DNA of 64,000 nucleotides from positions 396,541 through 460,540 of the forward strand of contig NZ_BMOU01000004.1 of the NCBI RefSeq assembly GCF_014647235.1, given 5' to 3'. Shown here in pieces: positions 9,236 through 17,178 of the stretch; within the stretch, counting starts at the first letter, position 1, and every line of letters begins with the position of its first letter. The translations under genes were made by a program, and so were the position numbers. The notes beneath the pieces are model-generated. The model worked only from the letters and a program-made list of their open reading frames with translations. It had not been told where the DNA came from and did not search any database. This DNA comes from Haloarcula pellucida. GTDB taxonomy: Archaea; Halobacteriota; Halobacteria; Halobacteriales; Haloarculaceae.

Positions 9236-10570
9236 ATGCACGACACAGCGAAATATTTGATACACGCGGACATTACCGCCGCCGGCGTCGTCGAGCGAAG
9301 CGACGTCGTCGGCGCGGTGTTCGGACAGACCGAAGGGTTGCTCGGCGAGGAACTGGATCTTCGGGACTTACAGGACTCGAAGAAGGTCGGCCGCATCGAC
9401 GTGGAGATACGCTCCGAAAGCGGCCAGTCGTTCGGCCAGATAACCGTCGCGAGCGGCCTCGACAAGGTCGAGACGGCCATCCTCGCGGCGGCCCTAGAGA
9501 CCATCGAGCAAATCGGCCCCTGCCGGGCCGAGATAGCCGTCTCGGACATCGAAGACGTCCGGAGCGCCAAACGACGGGAAGTGGTCGACCGGGCGACGGA
9601 GTTGCTGGCCGCCTTCGAGGAGCAGTCCGTCCAGACCGAGGACATCGTCGAGACGGTGCGACAGCGTGCCCGCGTCGAGGACATCACGGAGTACGAGGGC
9701 CTCCCCGCCGGCCCACGGGTCGCCGACTCCGACGCCATCGTCGTCGTCGAGGGGCGCTCGGACGTCCTGCAACTGCTGAAGTACGGCGTGAAGAACGCCA
9801 TCGCCGTCGAGGGGACCGACGTCCCCGAGGCCGTCGCCGAGTTGACGAACGACCGGACCGTGACGGCCTTCCTCGACGGCGACAGGGGCGGCGACCTCAT
9901 CCTGAAGGAACTGGCACAGGTCGGGCAGGTTGACTACGTGGCCGTCGCGCCGCGGGGCCACTCGGTCGAGGACCTCTCGCGCGGCGAGGCGATGAAGGCG
10001 CTCCGGGACAAGGTGCCCTACGACACCGTCGCCGACGCGGACTCCCCGGAAGCCGCCCTCGAAGCAGTCGAAACGAGCGCCGACGGGGCGGGCACCGTCG
10101 ACGGGTCACAGACGGGCGCGGACGAGACGGTCGCCGAGTCTGCAGCGGCGGTCAGCAGACCCGACCCGGTCTCGCCGTCGCCGGACGAGCGAGTAGCGGC
10201 CGCGACGGGCGGGCAGGAGACGGCGACGCCCAACGAGGACGACTCGGCGGGCGACGAAGACGCCACCGAGGAGGAGACGGCGGACCCAGCCGGGCTCTCG
10301 GACCACGTCGACGCCGTCATCCGGAGCGAGAGTGGCACCGTCCGACTGCTCGACGAGGACCTGACCGTCCTCGCCGAGGGCGACGCCGACGACGTCGTCT
10401 CGCTCGTCGAGTCGTGCGACGGCGTCCCCCGGACCATCGTCTTAGACGACATCTGCTCGCAGAAAGTGGTAGACGTCGCCGCCCAGCGCGGTGTCGACGT
10501 CGTCGTCGCGACCGGCGACGGCGAGTACGTCAAGCAACCGACGAGCGTGCAGGTCCGAACCGTCGGCTAG
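9236..10570 (+). CDS. dnaG: Archaeal DnaG (Toprim-domain primase / exosome-associated protein)
   Basis: Protein of 444 aa beginning MHDTAKYLIHADI, the usual archaeal DnaG start. The central Toprim domain contains V-V-V-E-G-R-S-D-V at about residues 168-176 and F-L-D-G-D-R-G-G-D at about 211-219, giving the catalytic acidic residues. Residues about 265-365 form an acidic Ser/Thr-rich linker longer than in thermophiles, before a conserved C-terminal domain. In archaea DnaG has primase activity in vitro and is also a subunit of the RNA exosome. A possible TATA (ATTATTT, about 9152-9158) would give a leader of about 50 nt. The stop overlaps that of the convergent GNAT gene. Confidence 0.95.
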   Translation: MHDTAKYLIHADITAAGVVERSDVVGAVFGQTEGLLGEELDLRDLQDSKKVGRIDVEIRSESGQSFGQITVASGLDKVETAILAAALETIEQIGPCRAEIAVSDIEDVRSAKRREVVDRATELLAAFEEQSVQTEDIVETVRQRARVEDITEYEGLPAGPRVADSDAIVVVEGRSDVLQLLKYGVKNAIAVEGTDVPEAVAELTNDRTVTAFLDGDRGGDLILKELAQVGQVDYVAVAPRGHSVEDLSRGEAMKALRDKVPYDTVADADSPEAALEAVETSADGAGTVDGSQTGADETVAESAAAVSRPDPVSPSPDERVAAATGGQETATPNEDDSAGDEDATEEETADPAGLSDHVDAVIRSESGTVRLLDEDLTVLAEGDADDVVSLVESCDGVPRTIVLDDICSQKVVDVAAQRGVDVVVATGDGEYVKQPTSVQVRTVG

Positions 10571-10983
10571 AGGTCCAGTACCATGAGGACGCCGTCGCCG
10601 TCGTCGTAGTGGTCCGGGAGGTGGTCGGTGACCGAGAAGCCGAACCGCTCGTAGAACGACCGGACGCGTTCCTCGTCGGCCCGAGCGGTGAGTCGAAGCG
10701 TCTCGAACCCCTCCGAGCGAAGGGTGTCGAGCAGGCCGTCCATCAGCCGCGTGCCGTGACCCTGTCCCTGTGCCGGCGGCGCGACGGCGAACTCCGCGAG
10801 GTAGGCGACGGGGTGGTCCGGGACGGCGAGTGCGTACGCTATCGGGCCGTTCTCGTCGAGGACGAGGACCAGCGGCGGCCCGTCGATTGCGACGTCGAGC
10901 AGGCCCGGCCACGGGTGGTCGAGCGCGGCCGACTGGATGGCGCTGAGGCGGTCGTGGTCCGCGTCGCTGGCCGGACGAATCAT
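10567..10983 (-). CDS. GNAT family N-acetyltransferase
   Basis: Protein of 138 aa with the acetyl-CoA-binding motif of GNAT enzymes: L-A-E-F-A-V-A-P-P-A-Q-G-Q-G-H-G-T-R-L (Q/R-x-x-G-x-G/A) at about residues 63-81, and the C-terminal F-Y-E-R-F-G-F strand typical of RimI-like members. The acceptor is unknown. Its ATG overlaps the TGA of the DUF92 gene upstream (ATGA at 10980-10983), so the two are translationally coupled. The last codon overlaps the dnaG stop on the other strand. Confidence 0.9.
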   Translation of the reverse strand: MIRPASDADHDRLSAIQSAALDHPWPGLLDVAIDGPPLVLVLDENGPIAYALAVPDHPVAYLAEFAVAPPAQGQGHGTRLMDGLLDTLRSEGFETLRLTARADEERVRSFYERFGFSVTDHLPDHYDDGDGVLMVLDL

Positions 10984-12323
10984 ACCAGCGCGAGGCCCAC
11001 GGCGACGGCGACGCCGGTGAGAGCCGCCGCGAGCGTCGCCAGCGCGTTGACGCCCTGATTGCCGACGACGGTGCCTTCGACGGTCGCTCCGAGGAGGCTG
11101 TCGACGGTCATCCCGACGAACCCACAGACCAGAATCACCGCCGCGCCAACTGACCCGACGGTGCCGATGGTAACGGCAGCGATACCGGCGATGATGCCCG
11201 ACCCCACGAGGCCGGCGACGACGCCCTGCCACGTGACGCCACCGTCGGTGCCGGGTTCGACCGGCTGGAGCGTGGTGATGAGTCGGGGGTTGTCGTAGAG
11301 GCCGCCGAACTCGCTGGAGAAGGTGTCGGTCATGGCGGCGGCGACGGCGCCGGCGAAGGCATAGAGGAACAACGTCGGGTCGACGGCGGTGTGGCTCGGA
11401 CTGGCCGCCCACGCGAGGACGGCGACCAGCGCGACGATGGAGTTCGCGAGGACGTTCCCGCTCCCGCGGGCCCCCTCGTTCTCCTCGGCGATGCCGCGGT
11501 CTTTCTTTTCCTCGTAGCGGTACTTCGTCGAGAGACCGCCGAGGCCGAAGAAGGTGATGAGCATCGCGAACCAGCCGTACCCGCCCAGCACGATGGTCAG
11601 CAGCGAGAGGAGGACGCCGGTAAGCATGCCGGGTAAGGAGGCCGTATCCAGCGCGTACGCGACGTACCCGAGGACGGCCGAGATACCCAGTGCGACGAAC
11701 ACGCGCTGGGAGGCCACCGACGGGTCGAGTTCGAAGAACAGCCACAGCAACAACCCGACCGAGAGCATCACCAGCGGGTCGTCACGCTCGAACAGCACCG
11801 ACCGGAGCAGCGCGGCGACGAGGGCACCGCTGGCGGCGAGAAACAGCGCGTCGGGCCACGCGACCGTGGCGCCCTGCAAGCGGGCGGCCCCCAACTGCGC
11901 GGCGACGCCGGTGGCGAATCCGCTGACGACGAACCCGGCGGACGCGACGACCTCGTCGGTCCGAACCCGAGCGGCCAGTCGCTGGCCGAGGTTGCCGTAG
12001 GCGACGATGACGACGGTGCCGACGAACACCCAGACGGGGAGTCCGAACTGGACCGCTATCAGGGCGAGGCCGGCCGCGGCGAGCGCGAAGGCCGCGAGGC
12101 CGTACAGTTTGCCGTCCTCGTAGTCCCCGGGGCGGGCGAACAACTCGAACAGCGCCGACCCCTGATCGACGACGGTCATGGCGAGTACCGCGACGAGCAC
12201 GAACGGGGCCGTCGCGGCGACAGTCGCGAGCGCCGGCGACTGGATGCGGGTCGCGGCCGGCACGACGAACGCTAGCGTCCCGACCGCAGCGAACGCCCCA
12301 GCACGTCGGACTGTCGAAGTCAC
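10980..12323 (-). CDS. DUF92 family integral membrane protein
   Basis: A 447-aa protein made almost wholly of hydrophobic helices. The C-terminal half, with D-T-F-S-S-E-F-G near residue 340, R-L-I-T-T-L-Q-P-V-E-P-G-T-D-G-G-V-T, and D-S-L-L-G-A-T-V-E-G, matches DUF92, the family that includes plant phytyl-phosphate kinase VTE6. The N-terminal half is an additional multi-helix region reminiscent of CdsA-type polyprenol kinases. An isoprenoid-phosphate kinase role is therefore possible but inferred only. The gene is coupled to the downstream GNAT gene. Confidence 0.85.
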   Translation of the reverse strand: MTSTVRRAGAFAAVGTLAFVVPAATRIQSPALATVAATAPFVLVAVLAMTVVDQGSALFELFARPGDYEDGKLYGLAAFALAAAGLALIAVQFGLPVWVFVGTVVIVAYGNLGQRLAARVRTDEVVASAGFVVSGFATGVAAQLGAARLQGATVAWPDALFLAASGALVAALLRSVLFERDDPLVMLSVGLLLWLFFELDPSVASQRVFVALGISAVLGYVAYALDTASLPGMLTGVLLSLLTIVLGGYGWFAMLITFFGLGGLSTKYRYEEKKDRGIAEENEGARGSGNVLANSIVALVAVLAWAASPSHTAVDPTLFLYAFAGAVAAAMTDTFSSEFGGLYDNPRLITTLQPVEPGTDGGVTWQGVVAGLVGSGIIAGIAAVTIGTVGSVGAAVILVCGFVGMTVDSLLGATVEGTVVGNQGVNALATLAAALTGVAVAVGLALV

Positions 12324-12457
12324 GTCCCGCCGGTATCCCCGAGAGCCACTTACCCTTTCCGAACTTGCGGGCTATCCGTCAGTACGTTGTGAACACGTCC
12401 GCAGGCCGACGGTCCCGGACCGTGAAGTTTAGGCGAGCGGTCGGTGTACCCGTCGTC

Positions 12458-13066
12458 GTGGGCCTCTACGATAGGTACCTCGCCACCCGACTGCGGATGA
12501 GCGACGCCGACCTCCCGGAGACGGTGGCACTCGTCATCACCGAGCGAGATCTGTTGACGGACGGCGCCTACACCACCTTAGAGCGATTCTTCGACTGGGC
12601 GGTCCAGTACGAGGCCGATACTGTCGTGGTGTACGTGAGCGTCCTCGACGAGGACGTGGTGCCGACGATTCGTCGGGAACTGGCCGACCTGCGTGCGCCG
12701 AAGCCGATCGCGATCCGCGGGCCGGACGACGAGACGGTCGCCGACGCGCCGATACAGATATCCATCGGCCTCGGCGGCCAGTCGGAGTTCGCCACGGCCG
12801 TCCAGAAACTCGCCGAGGACGTCGAGGCCGGCACGCTCGCCCCCGAGGATATCGACGAGGCCGCCGTCGAAGACCACCTCGTCTTCCCGACGGACCCGGA
12901 CCTCGTCATCAAGACGGGCGCTGAACGGCTCTCGGACTTCATGATCTGGCAGTCGGTGTACTCCGAACTGTACTTCACCGACGTGAACTGGCAGAACTTC
13001 CGGCGTCGGGACTACTTACGGGCGTTGCGGGACTATCAGGAGCGCCAGCGGCGATTTGGCCGGTAG
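12458..13066 (+). CDS. Degenerate cis-prenyltransferase (UppS-family paralogue lacking the catalytic motif)
   Basis: A 202-aa protein. The C-terminal half aligns with UppS: D-P-D-L-V-I-K-T-G-A-E-R-L-S-D-F matches D-V-D-L-I-V-R-T-G-G-D-E-R-T-S-N-F of the neighbour at 13128-14045, and Y-F-T-D-V-N-W-Q-N-F-R-R-R-D-Y-L-R-A-L matches the terminal helix. The N-terminal catalytic signature D-G-N-R-R-x-A is replaced by V-I-T-E-R-D-L-L, so it should not catalyse alone. GTG 12458 (V-G-L-Y-D-R-Y) is the probable start; the longer TTG-initiated frame adds an Arg-rich, non-haloarchaeal stretch. It may be a non-catalytic partner of the adjacent UppS. Confidence 0.82.
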   Translation: MGLYDRYLATRLRMSDADLPETVALVITERDLLTDGAYTTLERFFDWAVQYEADTVVVYVSVLDEDVVPTIRRELADLRAPKPIAIRGPDDETVADAPIQISIGLGGQSEFATAVQKLAEDVEAGTLAPEDIDEAAVEDHLVFPTDPDLVIKTGAERLSDFMIWQSVYSELYFTDVNWQNFRRRDYLRALRDYQERQRRFGR

Positions 13067-13127
13067 GACGAATCCTGCCGAGCGTCGCTCGGGCGACCGC
13101 CACCAGTCCCTCGTCCGGTGTCCGTAC

Positions 13128-14045
13128 TCAGTCGGCGGCCTCGTACTCCTCGTCGAGGGCCTCTCGTTCGCGGCTCGGGAGGGCGTCGCGGAACCGGCCC
13201 AGAACGCGGCGGGCCTGTTCGACCTCGGCGTTCTCCAGTGCGCGGACGAGCGTCAGCGCCCGCCGGGCGCGGGTCGTGCGCCACGATTCTTCGCGGTTCT
13301 GGTAGGTCCGGATGGCCCGGAGGAAGTCTATCTTCCGGAACTCGGGCCAGTAGGGCGTACAGAAGAACGTCGCGGCCTCGTTCCCGTTGGCGTGCCACGG
13401 CAGGAAATTCGAGGTGCGCTCGTCGCCGCCGGTGCGCACGATGAGGTCCACGTCGCGCGTCGGGCCCTCGTAGAGGCGGTCCTCGACGGTGTCGACGTCG
13501 ACGTCGCCCGACGAGATCTCGCCGGCCTCGACTGCTTCGGCGACCGCCCGGGCCGCGCCGAGCAGTTCCGCGCGCCCCCCGTAGGCCAGCGCGACGTTGA
13601 GGTTGAGGCGGTCGTACTGTGCGGTTCTGGCCTCGGCGTAGTCGATGGCGTCCTGCACCCGCTCTGGCAGCATCTCCGTCTCACCGATGGCGCGGATACA
13701 CACCTCGGCGTCGTGGACCCGGTCTGCGTCGGCGAACGTGCGGAGTTTCTCCTCGACGAGGTCGAAGATGTACGCCCGCTGTTCTTCGGGTCGGTCGAGG
13801 TTCTCCGTCGAGAAGGCATACAGCGTCACCTCCTCGATGTCGAGTTCGTCACACCAGTGCAACAGCGACTCGGTCGTCTCCGCACCCTCCGTGTACCCCT
13901 GGTTCGTTTCGACGTCTTCCTTCCGGGCGTAGCGGCGGTTCCCGTCCTGAATGACGGCGACGTGGCTCGGGGTCCCGGACAGCTCCCAGCGGAGGAGGCG
14001 TTCGTAGGCGGCGTAGCCGAGACTGTGGACCCTGTCTCGCATCAC
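13128..14045 (-). CDS. uppS: Undecaprenyl/polyprenyl diphosphate synthase (cis-prenyltransferase)
   Basis: A 305-aa protein that extends a short isoprenyl diphosphate with isopentenyl diphosphate to make the lipid carrier used in glycosylation. The catalytic P-loop V-A-V-I-Q-D-G-N-R-R-Y-A-R is at about residues 29-41, F-S-T-E-N near 79, and the diphosphate-binding R-T-G-G-D-E-R-T-S-N-F near 208. The C-terminus (Y-W-P-E-F-R-K-I-D-F) is complete, with an extra Arg/Glu-rich tail of about 50 residues. Two Met codons (14045 and 14042) can start it. It converges with the degenerate paralogue, 61 bp apart. Confidence 0.93.
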   Translation of the reverse strand: MMRDRVHSLGYAAYERLLRWELSGTPSHVAVIQDGNRRYARKEDVETNQGYTEGAETTESLLHWCDELDIEEVTLYAFSTENLDRPEEQRAYIFDLVEEKLRTFADADRVHDAEVCIRAIGETEMLPERVQDAIDYAEARTAQYDRLNLNVALAYGGRAELLGAARAVAEAVEAGEISSGDVDVDTVEDRLYEGPTRDVDLIVRTGGDERTSNFLPWHANGNEAATFFCTPYWPEFRKIDFLRAIRTYQNREESWRTTRARRALTLVRALENAEVEQARRVLGRFRDALPSREREALDEEYEAAD

Positions 14046-14112
14046 CCGTAGTGTATCAACCGAGCGATAAGGCGTTTGTGGCTCCGACCGCCCATGTGAC
14101 TGCGCCGCATAG

Positions 14113-14120
14113 TTTTAATA
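14113..14120 (+). promoter_or_regulatory. TATA box of the cspA pair
   Basis: TTTTAATA lies 26-33 nt before the ATG at 14146. This is one of the clearest haloarchaeal TATA elements in the window and implies an almost leaderless mRNA. No comparable element lies before the second cspA, which starts 2 bp after the first ends. Confidence 0.7.
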
Positions 14121-14145
14121 CCCCCGACGTCTACGTAGAGATGCA

Positions 14146-14340
14146 ATGGCGACCGGTACGGTAGACTTCTTCAACGATACGGGCGGTTACGGCTTCATCA
14201 AGACAGACGACGCTGAGGAGGACGTGTTCTTCCACATGGAAGACGTCGGCGGCCCCGACCTCGAAGAGGGCCAAGAGGTCGAGTTCGACATCGAGCAGGC
14301 GGACAAGGGTCCGCGAGCGAAGAACCTCACGAGGTTGTAA
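14146..14340 (+). CDS. cspA: Cold-shock domain protein, first copy
   Basis: A 64-aa single cold-shock domain that binds single-stranded nucleic acid and melts RNA structure. The RNP1-like motif is G-G-Y-G-F-I-K and the RNP2-like motif V-F-F-H-M. It is very acidic, as expected for a haloarchaeal CspA. It has its own TATA box. The next gene encodes a near-identical protein 2 bp downstream, so both are probably on one mRNA. Confidence 0.95.
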   Translation: MATGTVDFFNDTGGYGFIKTDDAEEDVFFHMEDVGGPDLEEGQEVEFDIEQADKGPRAKNLTRL

Positions 14341-14342
14341 CG

Positions 14343-14537
14343 ATGGCGACCGGCACAGTCGACTTCTTCAACGACACGGGCGGGTACGGCTTCATCGAGA
14401 CGGACGACGCCGAGGAGGACGTGTTCTTCCACATGGAGGACGTCGGCGGCCCCGACCTCGAAGAAGGCCAAGAGGTCGAGTTCGACATCGTGCAGGCGGA
14501 TAAGGGTCCGCGCGCCGAGAACGTGACGCGCCTGTAA
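14343..14537 (+). CDS. cspA: Cold-shock domain protein, second tandem copy
   Basis: A 64-aa protein identical to the upstream copy apart from a few residues (F-I-E-T for F-I-K-T, D-I-V-Q for D-I-E-Q, and A-E-N-V-T for A-K-N-L-T), with more differences at silent sites. The local tandem duplication is therefore not brand-new. It carries the same RNP1 and RNP2 motifs. With a 2-bp gap and no TATA box of its own, it should be made from the promoter of the first copy. Confidence 0.94.
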   Translation: MATGTVDFFNDTGGYGFIETDDAEEDVFFHMEDVGGPDLEEGQEVEFDIVQADKGPRAENVTRL

Positions 14538-14640
14538 GCGAACACGTTCGTGGCCGACGAGACTGTCGTGGTGGCGAGAGCGGCCGCTACGGCGTCGTGA
14601 ATCCGAAGTGCATTAGGCACCCGCAAGCGCAGGTGTTCGT

Positions 14641-15051
14641 ATGAGCGACGCCGACACACTCGATGACGACCTGTACCGCCGGACGAAACAGTTGCTGGAA
14701 CCCGGCGAGATTCAACTCAACGGCGCCGTCGTCCACACGGAGTACGACGGCAGCGACGAGATAGAGATGATGCAGGCCACCATCGACGTCGGCGACGACA
14801 TCGCGGAGGGGTACGGGATGGACCCGACAGACACCTTCGTCTACTCCGGCAGCGACGACCCGGAGTTCGCCTCGAACCAACACCAGGGGCTGACGCTGGA
14901 CGGCGAGGAGTTCGTCTGGGAGTGCCAGCAACTCCTGCGTAACGGGTCGTTCGACCTCGTCTTCTACTACGAGGCCAGCGCGGACCACGAGGCCATCTTA
15001 GCGGCCATCGAGGACCGCGGGTTCGCGGTCACCGGCGTCCGCGGCGACTAA
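14641..15051 (+). CDS. DUF5778-like haloarchaeal protein
   Basis: An acidic soluble protein of 136 aa starting MSDADTLDDDLYRRTKQLL. It has no transmembrane helix or Cys cluster. The C-terminal part (F-D-L-V-F-Y-Y-E followed by H-E-A-I-L-A-A-I-E-D-R-G-F) suggests an alpha/beta fold. I relate it to the haloarchaeal DUF5778 family, of unknown function. A weak TATA-like CATTAGG lies at 14611-14617. It converges with the zinc-ribbon membrane gene, with the stops overlapping. Confidence 0.78.
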   Translation: MSDADTLDDDLYRRTKQLLEPGEIQLNGAVVHTEYDGSDEIEMMQATIDVGDDIAEGYGMDPTDTFVYSGSDDPEFASNQHQGLTLDGEEFVWECQQLLRNGSFDLVFYYEASADHEAILAAIEDRGFAVTGVRGD

Positions 15052-15332
15052 TCGGAGAGCCGTTCCTGACAGTTGTGGCAGTAGGTGTAGTCGGGACCGT
15101 TCGCCGACCCACAAAACTGGCAGGTCCGGGCCTCGACGTCCGCCTTCTCGAAGTAGGCGTTTAGCTGGCCCGTATCGAGGCCGGCCCGCCGACCGCTGAA
15201 CTGCTCGACGAGTGACTCCCGTGCGGTGTAGTCCATGACGCGGAACATGACGACGAAAAAGAGCGGCGCACCCACCAGTACGAGACAGTAGACGAGCAAC
15301 CGCACCGCCAGTTCAGCGGTGGATATCTGCAC
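15048..15332 (-). CDS. Small membrane protein with C-terminal zinc ribbon
   Basis: A 94-aa protein. Residues about 8-30 form one strong transmembrane helix, a basic/charged middle follows, and the C-terminus has C-Q-F-C then C-H-N-C separated by about ten residues, a rubredoxin-like zinc ribbon. The topology would place the zinc ribbon on one face of the membrane as an interaction or nucleic-acid-binding module. Function is unknown. It is transcribed divergently from the heme operon. Confidence 0.82.
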   Translation of the reverse strand: MQISTAELAVRLLVYCLVLVGAPLFFVVMFRVMDYTARESLVEQFSGRRAGLDTGQLNAYFEKADVEARTCQFCGSANGPDYTYCHNCQERLSD

Positions 15333-15436
15333 GGGGCGACTAGGTGTCGGAGGCGCTAAAGCACTGGGTCGAACAGACCGGAGCAGACCACAAACTCCCA
15401 GTCCCGCCCGCGTGTGGCGATACCGCTCCCGCGCCG

Positions 15437-15443
15437 TTTTTAT
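15437..15443 (+). promoter_or_regulatory. TATA box of the heme operon
   Basis: TTTTTAT sits 24-30 nt before the ATG at 15467, giving a leaderless start for the AhbA-AhbB fusion and so for the operon 15467-18806. It also argues for ATG 15467 over the longer frame beginning at 15344. Confidence 0.65.
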
Positions 15444-15466
15444 TCACAGAGTCCCGAGCGTCGTAC

Positions 15467-16534
15467 ATGAGCGAAGACCTCGGGCGGGTGGACAGGGCCA
15501 TCCTCAACGCGTTTCAGGGCGGGTTCCCGGTCGTCGAGCGACCGTTCGAACCGGCGGCGGCCGCACTGGCCGAGTACGACGTGGACGTGAGCGCGGACGA
15601 CCTCCTCGAACGGGTCCAGCGACTCGACGAGGCGGGAGTGTTGACCCGCTTTGGCGCACTCATCAACGCCGAGGAAATCGGTGGGACGGCGACGCTGGTG
15701 GCGACACACGCCCCCGAGGACGCCTACGACGACCACGCGGAGATGGTGAACGCCCACCCCGAGGTCGCCCACAACTACGAGCGCGAACACCCCTATCTCA
15801 ACATGTGGTTCGTCCTCTCGGTGGCCGAGGAGAGCCGCGTCGAGGACGTACTGGCCGAGATAGAGGCAGAGACCGGCGAACCGACGTTCAACCTCCCCAA
15901 ACAGCAGGAGTTCCACGTCGGCGCGAAGTTCCCCGTCGAGGGCCCACAGACGCAGGCTATCGACTGCTCGGACGCCGGCCCCGACGTGACACCGACCGAC
16001 AGGCAGTCCCTAACCCCCGAGGAACTCGACCTCGTCCTGGAGATTCAGGGCGGACTCCCCGTCACCGAGACGCCGTACGCCGACGTGGCCGACGCCATCG
16101 GTGCCGACACCGAGTGGGTCCTAGAGACTATCAAGCGGTTCGACGCGGAGGGGAAGGTCCGCCGGGTCGGTGCCATCCCGAACCACTACGCGCTGGGCTA
16201 CTCGGAGAACGGGATGACCGTCTGGGACGTGCCCGACGACGTCGTCGACGAGGTGGGACCGGCTATCGCCGAGTTCGACTTCGTCACCCACTGCTACGAG
16301 CGACCGCGCCACGAGGACGTCTGGCCGTACAACTTCTTCGCGATGACCCACGGCCGCGACGAGGCCGAGAGCGAGCGCCGCATCCAGCAGGTCCACGACC
16401 GGATGGCCGAGTACTGGGACGTCGGCGACGACGACTGGGACACCCTGTTCTCGACGCGAATATTGAAGAAGACGGGCATTAGAGTTAAGGATAGAGCCGA
16501 AGCGAACGTCGAATCGGCCCCCGACCAGGGATGA
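15467..16534 (+). CDS. Siroheme decarboxylase, AhbA-AhbB fusion
   Basis: A 355-aa protein of two Lrp/AsnC-like halves (about 1-165 and 175-345). Each half has an HTH-like start (Q-G-G-F-P-V-V-E-R-P and Q-G-G-L-P-V-T-E-T-P), then G-V-L-T-R-F-G-A or K-V-R-R-V-G-A-I-P-N-H, the signature of AhbA/AhbB. In the siroheme-dependent heme pathway these subunits decarboxylate siroheme to didecarboxysiroheme. They are usually separate polypeptides and here form one chain. The ATGA overlap with the next gene, a precorrin-2 dehydrogenase, and hemA beyond it, support the heme role over a transcription-factor role. Confidence 0.88.
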   Translation: MSEDLGRVDRAILNAFQGGFPVVERPFEPAAAALAEYDVDVSADDLLERVQRLDEAGVLTRFGALINAEEIGGTATLVATHAPEDAYDDHAEMVNAHPEVAHNYEREHPYLNMWFVLSVAEESRVEDVLAEIEAETGEPTFNLPKQQEFHVGAKFPVEGPQTQAIDCSDAGPDVTPTDRQSLTPEELDLVLEIQGGLPVTETPYADVADAIGADTEWVLETIKRFDAEGKVRRVGAIPNHYALGYSENGMTVWDVPDDVVDEVGPAIAEFDFVTHCYERPRHEDVWPYNFFAMTHGRDEAESERRIQQVHDRMAEYWDVGDDDWDTLFSTRILKKTGIRVKDRAEANVESAPDQG

Positions 16535-17178
16535 TACCGCTACTCCACGACTTCGAAGGCGAAACCGTGCTCGTCGTCGGCGGCGGCCCCGTCGGCGCGC
16601 GGAAAGCCCGGCGGTTCGCCGAGGAGGCGTCCGTCGTCGTCGTGAGTCCCGAGTTCGGGGACCGCGAGTTCGGCGGTGCCGAGTTGATTCGTGCCGCGCC
16701 CGACACCGACGAGATTCGACGGTGGATAGCGCGAACCGACCCGGCGCTGGTCGTCGCCGCGACGGACGACGCGGACCTGAACGCGGCCGCCGAGTCGGCC
16801 GCCCGGGACCACGGCGCACTCGTCAACCGCGCCGACGACCACGGCGACCAGTCGGTCGGGAACGTCGTCGTGCCGGCGACGGTCCGGGACGACCCGGTGA
16901 CGATGGCCGTCGCCACCGGCGGCCGGGCCCCGGCGCTGTCGAAACACCTCCGCGAGCGGTTCGAGTCGGAGTTCGCCGGCGCGGGCGAGATGGCTGAACT
17001 GACGGGCGAACTGCGAGAGACCCTCAAATCGGAGGGAGTCCCGCCCGCCGAACGGCGAGACGCAGTCCGCGCCGTCGTCAGAGAGCGAGAGGTTTGGAAG
17101 GCTTTAGATAGTGGTAGAACCAAAGCCCGACAGGTAGCCCAAGACGTGATCGGAGATTTCCCGGGTGAGACCACGTGA
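16531..17178 (+). CDS. Precorrin-2 dehydrogenase / sirohydrochlorin ferrochelatase-like (CysG N-terminal/Met8 type)
   Basis: A 215-aa protein. The N-terminal NAD-binding Rossmann motif is V-L-V-V-G-G-G-P-V-G-A-R-K-A-R-R at about residues 13-28, followed by the N-R-A-D-D and V-V-V-P-A-T-V segments of the Met8 family and the T-G-G-R-A-P-A-L-S-K dimerisation/catalytic stretch. It oxidises precorrin-2 to sirohydrochlorin; whether this member also inserts iron is uncertain. Its start overlaps the stop of the AhbA-AhbB gene (ATGA), and its stop overlaps the hemA start. Confidence 0.93.
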   Translation: MIPLLHDFEGETVLVVGGGPVGARKARRFAEEASVVVVSPEFGDREFGGAELIRAAPDTDEIRRWIARTDPALVVAATDDADLNAAAESAARDHGALVNRADDHGDQSVGNVVVPATVRDDPVTMAVATGGRAPALSKHLRERFESEFAGAGEMAELTGELRETLKSEGVPPAERRDAVRAVVREREVWKALDSGRTKARQVAQDVIGDFPGETT

